Assembly (NCBI RefSeq): GCF_042767895.1
Contig: NC_091550.1
Location: forward strand, 1,222,606 to 1,248,568
Direction: 5' to 3'
Length of the DNA: 25,963 nucleotides
From: Penaeus vannamei
Taxonomy: Eukaryota > Arthropoda > Malacostraca > Decapoda > Penaeidae
Numbering within the stretch: position 1 is the stretch's first letter; every line of letters begins with the position of its first letter. The position numbers and the translations under genes are program-made. The notes beneath the pieces were generated by a model. It did not search any database. It was not told the DNA's origin and saw only the letters and a list, made by a program, of their open reading frames with translations. This document shows positions 9,901 to 19,700 of the stretch, in pieces.

Positions 9901-12900
9901 AGGAGATCAGAATATACAACAAGGCCAAGAAGTTGTCTCTGAAGAGGTAAGTACTGGTCAAGATGATAATCATGAAAATCATGAGGGACAGGCAGACATT
10001 GATCAAGAGTGTGTTGAGCACCAAGAAGCTGTTGGAAATGAGGAATGTGATCAGGAAGAGGATATTGAAGAGGATATTGTAGAAGATGGCAGCCATGAAG
10101 ATAATGTGGAGCAAGAGGAAGATATTGAACAAATGGAAGGTACTGATCAGGAGGATGAAATACATGGACAGGAAGAATGCAATGAACAGGCAGGAGAAGA
10201 GGAAGTGCATGACCAAGAAGAACACCAGGACCAAGAAGGAGAAGAGGTCCATGACCAAGAAGATGAGGAAGAAGAGGAGGAAGAAAATGAACAAGAAGAA
10301 CCAGCTCCTGCTGAGGAAGATTTGGAAATGCAGGAGGAAGCTAATGAAGAGTATGATGGGAATGAGAAGAATGAAGAAACAGAAGATGGGGAAATGGAGG
10401 AAGAAGAAGCTGCAGAAGAAGAACCAGGTAATGAGAGCCAGGAGGGAGAAATAGTAGCAGAGGCAGAAAAAGAAAAGGAGAAAGATGATGTTGAAGATGA
10501 AAAAGAGGAAGATCCAGTCAGAAAGATAGAAGATGAGAATAAAAATTCAGAAGAATCCATGGAAAACCAGGAAGAGCAGCTCAAAGAAAAGACAGACAAA
10601 GAAAACAAAGTAAGTGACATGGAGAAAGCACAAGCTTATACAACCGACGAAAACACAGCATCAGAGACAGATAAAGCAGGTGAGGTTCGGACACCAAGGA
10701 GTACAGCAAGTGGGAGGAAGCCAAGGCGGCCCAAGCGGGGTCTGGAGAGAGAATTGGAACAGCTTGACTACTGGGGCAGACGACTAGAACGGGATGCCAA
10801 AAGGCGACGAAGGACCATCTCTTCTAAGTTGCTTGGAAGTGTGGAGGAAGCAGAATATTTGACCTGGGCAGATCTGCTGCGTAGTTTTATTCCCAACTCA
10901 CTTTTGTAAGTTGAAAGCTTGATTTATATGAGATGGTCATATTTGTATGATAGTTGTTTAGAATTAGATCTCAAGAAGAATAGTGGATATTTTGTGTGCA
11001 TAGGTAATTTTATACTTTTTCATTATCATTTTTGTAAAGCAGAGTATTGAATTAGCCTTTCTTTTTATTGAATCTAGGACCTACAAGAAAAATATTGTAT
11101 AACATAGTTACTATTTTCTGTTTTTGTATGAATTCAAGCTAAATTTCTTGCATTTTTAGATACCAAATCAAATTGATTAGAAATAATGTAAACTATTGAA
11201 TTCTTCCTTACAGGACAACTAACCCAGATGCAAAAAGGAAAACTGGTCCTGATGCCCAGCCTGTTAGTAACTCTTCTAGCCAAGATTCCAAATTTCTAGT
11301 TCCTTCAGTGGAGCAGTCTCAGAACTCCAAATCAGTTCCGATGGCTAATCACTTGGCCTCATCCGCTTCAGTTTCTCAGCCATCATTTAATAAGGAAGCT
11401 GAGGTGAAGACAGATACGAGTTCAGCTCCTACGAAAGTTCAAGGTGAGACCCAGAAGACAGATGCGAGTTCAGCTCCTACGAAAGCTCAAGGTGAGACCC
11501 AGAAGACAGATACAAATTCAGCTCCTGCGAAAGTTCAAGGTGAGACCCAGAAGACAGATACGAGTTCAGCTCCTACGAAAGTTCAAGGTGATTCTGGGTC
11601 ATCCAAGACTCTGAGTGCAGATGCAGTTAATTCTGAGGGTGAAGATAAGAAAGAAGTGTCAGCCAGTAGTTCACCGCAAGAACCAGAGAAAAGTTTGACT
11701 CCCGTAGTTAAATCTACAACAGAAGAACCAAAGAAGGAAGGTGCAGAAATTGCTGAATTAAGTTCTAGTTCATTAAAAGCACAAGAAGGGGATGAAGGCA
11801 ACTTATTGGAAGACAGTGGAAAGAAGACGAAGGATGTAGCAGATGCGGAAGACAGAAAAGACAATGGAAAGAAGACAAAGGATGTAGCAGATGCGGAAGA
11901 CAGAGGGTTATCTGTGGATGATAAAGAGGATAAAGAATCTGATATGGAAGTTATTGAAGATAGCCTAGCAACAGTGAAAAAGAATCGCAAAGAAAAGATC
12001 TTTTCTTCATCAACAGAGGAAGCACAAGTGAGTTTCAGTGTTAACTGTAACTATTGTACAACAATATGTATGAATTAATTATCTTGTGCTCTGAAGTGCT
12101 TCAAGAAGTATTTCTATATATTTATGCTGTTGCTTAGATAATTTATTTTCAATGGTTCTTAATGAAGTGTAACAAATCTAGTAATTGATTAATTTTTCAG
12201 CCTAATAACTCTATCAGAATTTATATAGAATGGTCAGAAAGAGCCTGTGTTTTATGTATACACCTGTATGCATACTTATCTTCAAATTCTTTTTTCCTCT
12301 AATATTACAACAGGTGGAAGCATTTATGCTTTATTATGAAGAGAATGGAGGCATCCTACACCTTCTTCAGCAGTTTATGCTTGTTCTTTTGAAACGGTAT
12401 GAGCACAAGTGGCCGGCTGCAGCTGCTAAAATGTACACAGAGATATATCCTAGAGTGAGGTTAGTTGATCAAAGGCAGTTATTTGTTATGAAGTTGGGGA
12501 ATCTTGTAGAACACTTGAATCTTTTACTTTTTTTATGAATATTTGCCATTTTACTTCCCTCTCTTCCCTTTTTTTGCCTTTAGGATTTGGTTATTACTCA
12601 AGAGTTTCTTTGTGTCAGGTGTTCTGTTTTCTTGCCTTTTCTTGCTTTGTTTGGAATAGCCATTTTTTAAAGTATTGCATTACTTTCATTCATTTTCTTC
12701 AGGTTTTTGTGGGAAAATTTAATCTAGTGTTTTAGTTGAGAAGAGTATAGATTATAGTTTCCATATGTTATCAACTTAAAAGATAGTAGGAGACACAGAA
12801 GATAGAAGTTATTATTGGAATTTTACATCAGTAGCTTTATTATTCCTTAATCTTCATAAGGTCAGTGCTGCAAGACAATTAACAAATAGGTGTTATGTTC

Positions 12901-13681
12901 TACTCCAATCAACCATGTGTATTATTATGGTTCTTGACATGTTTTTACTTGCCGACAGAAACCATGTGTTTCATATCCCCGCCCTTAGCATGAAAGAAGA
13001 TTGCAGACAGCTTTATCAAGACTCCATGATCTCGCTTACACATTGGGAACTGATGGTCAGCCTTTATCAAGCATCAAAGCTAAACACTCCCGTCAAGTAA
13101 GTTTCATTTTTGATTGCGCGATGGTGTGGTATTAAATTTGGTAGAAAATCTTTTAGCATATTGAAGTAAGGGGATGGAAATCATAGACTTTGTCTTTGGT
13201 ACTTTGCTGACTGTGGTAAACCATGTGGTAGTATGTACTTGGTATATGTAGTACGTACTTTGTTTTTCAGAGATCAGAGCACTCTTCCCAACCCCTTTGC
13301 TGATAGCCCCGAGCATCTTGAGGACGACATGCTCCACCTGACGCTTATGCTCGGCCGTGGAGACGTCTGGATGGAAGAGACCCCTCAGTTTCATACCAGG
13401 TTGCGTTGGCTTCAGGCCCAGTTGCGACTTTGCAGCGGGAAGTCAGAGGATGCGGCAATTTATATGGAATTGGTTAGTGATGGGGAAGCAAGTACTGTGT
13501 CTTATTTATTTATTTATTTTTTTTTTATTTATTACATATTTGCCATCAGCCATGATCTGAAATTAATGATGCCTTATATCTTATTTTATTTTATTTTTAG
13601 TATTGGTATTGCAATAAATATTGGACATATATTTTGCTTTTGTTTAATGATATATATGCGTATATATATATGAATATATAT

Positions 13682-13762
<81 letters not shown>

Positions 13763-16700
13763 TCTTTCTTTTCCTTTTTCTTTTTTCTTTTTTCTTTTTA
13801 CATCTGAGGAAAATGAATAACTATATTTTTGTCTCTGGTACTTTACAGCTTTTGTCAGATCTTGAACGTTTGTCGGATAATGGTGAGGAATATGTTGTTC
13901 AGCGCACTTGTGTCACGGATGATCAGAGTGTGGTATGCAATTCTGAAGTTAAAAGGCACCTTAACCTTCTGCAAAGGTTTGTTGGTTGATGTTTGTCATT
14001 CTTTGGTAGAGAGTTAAAGTATATTAATTGTTTATGCTATGGCTTATCTTCCAAATTTTATAAATGGAAAGTCTATGTAAATGTATGTTACTATGTATTT
14101 ATGTATCCATAATTCACAGTTTGAGTACTTGGTATAATTGTTTTTATTTACAGATCGCAGATGTTGGAGCAAGTGGTTGACAATTATACAGACGGACGTT
14201 ATAGGGTGGTGGCAGATCTCCTTATAGCCATCTTTCATGAACCACTTCCGAAGGCTCGTCCTGGGGTCACGTTGCCAACCAGACAGACGCAGCTTGTTAT
14301 CCTCATTGATTCACTCTTTAAGCTGAATGACCAGAAGGTCTGTAACATTATTTCTGATCTCAATTAGTTGTCTTGATAGTGACAGAACAATAACATTATA
14401 TTATAATATTATAATAATATTATGCAAAGTAAAAATGTAAATGTAGATGAGGTTAATGTATATGTGGCTAGTAAAGTAGACATATATTTTATCTGAGTGT
14501 ACTTAAGAATTTATATATTTTTTTACAGGGTGTGATAACGTGGGGATCGCATGCTCTGACAGAAGCTCTGAAACGTTTCAATCGTGCAGAAGCAGAAGAA
14601 GAGAAAAACAGGTGGGCAAAGACCCTTATGAAAATTACTGAGCGTTCGTATACGACAATTACAAAGAATGCTGGTGTAGGTAAGTGATTGAGATTAACTT
14701 CATTTTTTTTATGTTATTACAGATATAAGAGAATATTCATGCACTTATATTTATTTATATATATACTCTGTGTATGTATGATGTATATATAAATCCATAT
14801 ACATCTACTGTATATATCTGTGTTTTATGTATGTATACATATGTTTACATGGGGCATATGTCAAATAAAGTTATATAGATATTGAATACAAATGAGATTT
14901 TTCTTTATTTTTTCAGTGGAAGAAGTTGCGCATGAAAATATAACCCAGATGGTCTCCACCTTGACGCTGATGTTAGTGATCCAGCTGGAGAAGCCACAGA
15001 GTGCAGAAGACCTTCCTTTTGATACGCTAACTCCCTGGATCCTCTTGCATAGGATCTTAACGTATGAAGAGCGTCGTCAAGAGAAGATCAGTAAAACAAA
15101 AGATCCTAAGGGGGTTCTGGACAAGAAAGCGGAAGAGAGTGCCAGAAAGGAGACAAGCAGTGATAAGGATTCCAAGGAAGAGAGAACGAATGATGAGCAA
15201 ATGGAGGTAGACATCACAGGCAGCGAAGGGAGCAGCGAGAAGTCAGGCCAGAAATCGAACGAGTCATCCAAGCCTTTAGATGCCAGCTCTGAAGTCCAAG
15301 AAGAGAGTGACAAAAGCGAAGTGGCAGCAGAGACTAAAATAGAAGGAGTAAGTGAAGAGTCCGCAAAAGTCGAAGAAACCTCTTCTACAGCTAAGGGTCC
15401 AGTAGGGCCATACCCCTCTAGCCTCTTCTTAATAACTGCCCACGATGAACTTGGCAAGTAAGTCTTGGTAACACTTGATTTTGTTGATGTTTTGATGGTT
15501 TACTGTACATGGATGATCTATGTAAGGACTTTCTTTCGAGATATAAAGATTTTTTTCTGATGGATAGTTTCCATGAAAATCAGTTTTCAATTGTCTTGTA
15601 TTAACACTAGCTTCATTATTTTATTTTTACCTTTACTGTCAAAAAACTAAAGGATGAAAAGTTGTCTTTAGACAATGAATAACTAATACCAAATAATTCA
15701 AAGAACAAGTGCAGCTGAACTTGATGTTCAGTGATGTAAAGGGCTATGCTTACTAAATAGGATTGTTTGTGACAAATGTTGAAACAGTATAGATAATGTC
15801 AAAAAGTCTGGTTAACTATGTGATATTATTCTTTGTTATTTTTTATCTATAATTACTAGCATTTTAACTTATATATCACATCTCAGTTATTTGTTTTTCT
15901 GTTTTGTTGTAATTATTACTATTTTTTAGGCTTGTATATTCCCTGGTATTTTACCTTATTATACGATCAGATCACAGTTACTTGCCTCTCCGTCATGTTA
16001 TACTCTTTTTCTTTTTCTTTAGGCATTCCTGGTGCTGTGCAGATGACGGTGTGTTCTTGCTCTACTGCTTAGACGTTTTAATCGAGGAGCTGAATCGACC
16101 AATTGAAGGCCAGCACAGGCAGCTTTTACACCATGCGCTTGAACAAGTATCCTTCTGTCTCTATTCCCATCCTTCAAAGAAGTCAAAGGTAACTATCAAA
16201 ACAATTGACTTTTGCTGGGAATTTTTGTGTGAGGTGTTGGCCAGTGTCCCGGCTGTAGGGATATTGCTGTCTCTTTGTTCACTTTCTGAGTATTCTGCTG
16301 AGGGAGATTTCTTCTTCTTCTTCTTCTTCTTTTTCTTCTTCTTCTTCTTCTTCTTCTTCTTCTTCTTCTTCTTCTTCTTCTTCTTCTTCTTCTTCTTCTT
16401 CTTCTTCTTTTGCATATAAGAGTACTTTGTGAATATAGTCACATACCTTTGTAGTCACTTATATCGCTCATTAACATTGATAATAATTTTTAGAATTTGT
16501 TGTTATTTATATACTTACTTATTTTATTTCCAGCACAAACATCTTCGCGACCATGGAGTTCCTCAAATTGCCCTGTGCTGGGAGAGAGCACTTCAGCTGT
16601 ATCATTATTATGTTCCGAAAGAGTTGCCAACCTTCCAGTCGTCACAGATACCATCCATTACAGATGATGTGGCAGCATTGTTTAAAAGGTCCTATATCAT

Positions 16701-19700
16701 GCTTTTCTGTTTTTAGCTCCATAGTTTTGTTACTACTGATTGCTCTTTTATTTGTTGATTATATCAAATGCTTGATTATTTGGTAAGAATAGAAATAAGT
16801 AACCAAAACATTTCCTCATAAAATTCCCTCATTTTCTGTAAGCTAATGTTAGCTTTTCTTTTACTTACGCCAACAGAATTATTGCTCTTCTTCCTGATGA
16901 AGACAAACCAGAGAACCAGACAGAAGCTGTTGAAGCATACATTTGCGGAGGAAACCAGGAGTGTGAATTTGTTCCCTTCAAACCATCCACAGACATTGTT
17001 GATTGCTACTATCTGCTCGGTGATTATTACTTCAAGAACAAAGAGTGGACGAATGCCATCAAATATTACAAGCTAGATGTCTCTATCAATGTAGATCGAC
17101 TGGACTCCTGGGCACCGCTTGGTTTGGCCATGAAAGCCATGCTGGAAACACAGCTAAATTCCTGTGAAGTGATTCAGGATGAGGAGGAATTTTTCTCTTT
17201 GGCACAACAAGCTGTGCAGTGTCTGAAGCAAGCTCTGAAGTTAGACGAGTACCACACAAACCTTTGGGTTGAGTTTGGTGGCCTTGTCTACATGGTCCAT
17301 TCACATGCCTCTAGACTTCTGAAACAAGATCTGAATCCAGATATTAGCCTTGAAACATTTGAGATGCTCGAGAAACTAAAGGGTGATATGCTGAACGAGG
17401 CAGAGAGATGCTTCACTCAGGCCCTGAACATACAAGAGGAAGGCTGGGATGATGACAGCTTACCAGATGAGAGATGGCTGCACTGCTATATGCTGGGTAA
17501 AATTTCTGAGAAGCAAGGGAAGGCACCGCAGACTATATTGCAGAAGTATCTTGAGGCAAGTAAGCATCTCCATCAGATCCAAGCCAAGTATCCGGTGAAG
17601 ATAAATTACAACAGCCCGCAAGAATATTCAGTGGAAGCCCTAGAAATGTACTACCGTGCTCATGCATACATGCTGAAGTACTTACTGCAGAGAGAAGGTA
17701 AGCCCGTTGATGAGGGTGTGATTAAGTATTTCATAAAGGTTTTGGATGAGCTGGCAAACGGACCATTTGCCAGTTGCCAGGAAAAGAAGAAGTCCAGTGA
17801 CGACGTGAACGTGACAGTAGTTGAAGGAGAAGCGGGACAGGACAAAGCCAAGGAGCCAGCTGCCATGGAAGCATCTGACAAAGAGGGAGAGTCGAGGAAG
17901 AGGCCCTTAGAGGAAGATGGTTCTGCTAATGAACCGCCTGCCAAGAAGATGCTAAGTGGACAGGAATCTGAGGAAGTGAGATCTGTCATAAAAGAAGTGG
18001 TCAATGATATAATTAGCGATGCTGCTGCCAAGTCGGACGATGCTAAAAAGGAAGATGAAAGCAAGAAAGAAGGGTCAGTGAATGGCCAGGATGGAAATAA
18101 AGACAGTAAAGAGGCATCAGAGAAGACAGAAATGGAAAATGGCGAGGTTAAGGCAACAAAACCAAAGGATATGAAAGAAAGTGACGATGAGATCCTTGTG
18201 GTGGAAGAGAAAGTGATTGAGAAGAAGGACCACCTGACGGTCATATCTCGATGCCTGGCTGCACTAAAACTGTGCCTTTCTAGATTCCCTCAGCACTACA
18301 AGGCTCTTTACCGCCTGGCTCAGTATTACCACACATCAAAATTCCATAAGGATTCAGGCCGAGCACGCAATTATTTACTCGGCTGCGAATTTTGGCAACG
18401 AGTTGGATACATGCCTGTAAATGGGTTGTTCAACGAGCGTAAGGTGTGGATCCAGCAGCCAAAGAACTCCAACTTGTTCCATGGGATCTGGCGCATCCCC
18501 AACGACGAGGTGGATCGGCCGGGGAGCTTTGCCGCCCACATGTACCGGTGTGTGTCAATTACCCTCGATATTTTACCCCAGATGAAAGATTTCTTCACCA
18601 TTCTGGAAATAGCGCTGGCCTTGAAGAATTCGCCCGACAAAGACAAGAAATACTTGAGAGACAACGAGCGTGAACTCCTCTCGGAACACGCGACGCAGGT
18701 GGGGTTACAAGCCATGAAAGACAAGTACAAAGTGCTATTCCAAGGAGCGTCGCCCGTGCACGGAAATCGTCGCATGGCCTTCCTTCTGGATGTCTATCGA
18801 GGCTACAAGCAAATAAGCAAGCACCTGCAAGGTTCAGAACCTCACCTGGCTAAGATGCTTTCAGAGGCGTATGTCGCATATAGAGGGTTGAAAGCAGATG
18901 GCCGTGCAAATATACTGAGGGAGGCGGAGTCGTTCTGTAATAGGAACCAGTACCTCCAGCACCGCGTCCCGACGACAGCAGTGGCCGGACAGGCTAGCAG
19001 AGGAGATGCTACGGGGACTCCCATGATCTCACGAAGAGGACGTCCCCCTGGAACAGGACGGGGACGAGGGAGAGGACGTGGCTCTTTTTACAGTTCTCGT
19101 CAGTCTGGCGACCTGCTGGCGGTGCAGCAAGCGTACAAGATCTACGAAAGCTTAATTCACGCACAGACACTGCTGAACAACAAGGATCTCGATCGGGCTT
19201 CGGCGTATACCTACCAGAAACAGCTGGAACATTATCAGACACAGTTACTGAAGTATTTGCATATACCAAGCGTATCTCAGTATTTCCAAGCCTCCTTGCA
19301 GGGACTTGGGACTGCGGCAGCCAAATTACCGCCCCCGCCAAAAGGTGCAGAAACCACCGTTGCTGCAGCTACCACTGCTGCTGCTGCTGCTCGTGCTGCA
19401 GTGCCAGGCACCGCTCGAGCCGCCACCACAGCAGCAGCTCAGTTACTTCCCACAATGAAAGAGCGAACAGGTCAGCCGTCTCAGTCAGGGGCGACAAAGC
19501 CTTCTCTGAGTGCCTTAGCTCAGAGGTCGCACGCTCATGGCATATCCATCACATCTGTCTCGGCTTCAAAACAGTCCGCGTCGCCAGGGAAATTACTGAA
19601 GCCTAATATGTCAGTCACAGTTAGTCCGGCCAAGAGTGCTTGTCCGCCAGCGTTACAGGGTCGGGGTGATATATCTGTAGTGTCTGTCTCTCGTCCCCAA

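Noticed and set aside
9533..10294. Long - strand open frame (253 codons) rich in Phe/Leu/Ile, resembling a membrane protein
   Set aside because: It is the antisense shadow of Glu/Asp codons in the CABIN1 acidic exon; GAA/GAT read backwards lack stops and give hydrophobic residues. No family motif.
10147..10620. Ser-rich - strand frame (157 codons)
   Set aside because: Antisense of GAA/GAG-rich coding sequence; pure composition effect.
11410..11589. Regular direct repeats considered as a CRISPR-like array
   Set aside because: No unique spacers; in-frame coding repeats in a eukaryotic exon.
15982..16442. Poly-Phe (+) and poly-Lys (-) open frames
   Set aside because: They run through the intronic TTC repeat. 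The + frame is real only in the exon 16023-16188, and the - frame is not a gene.
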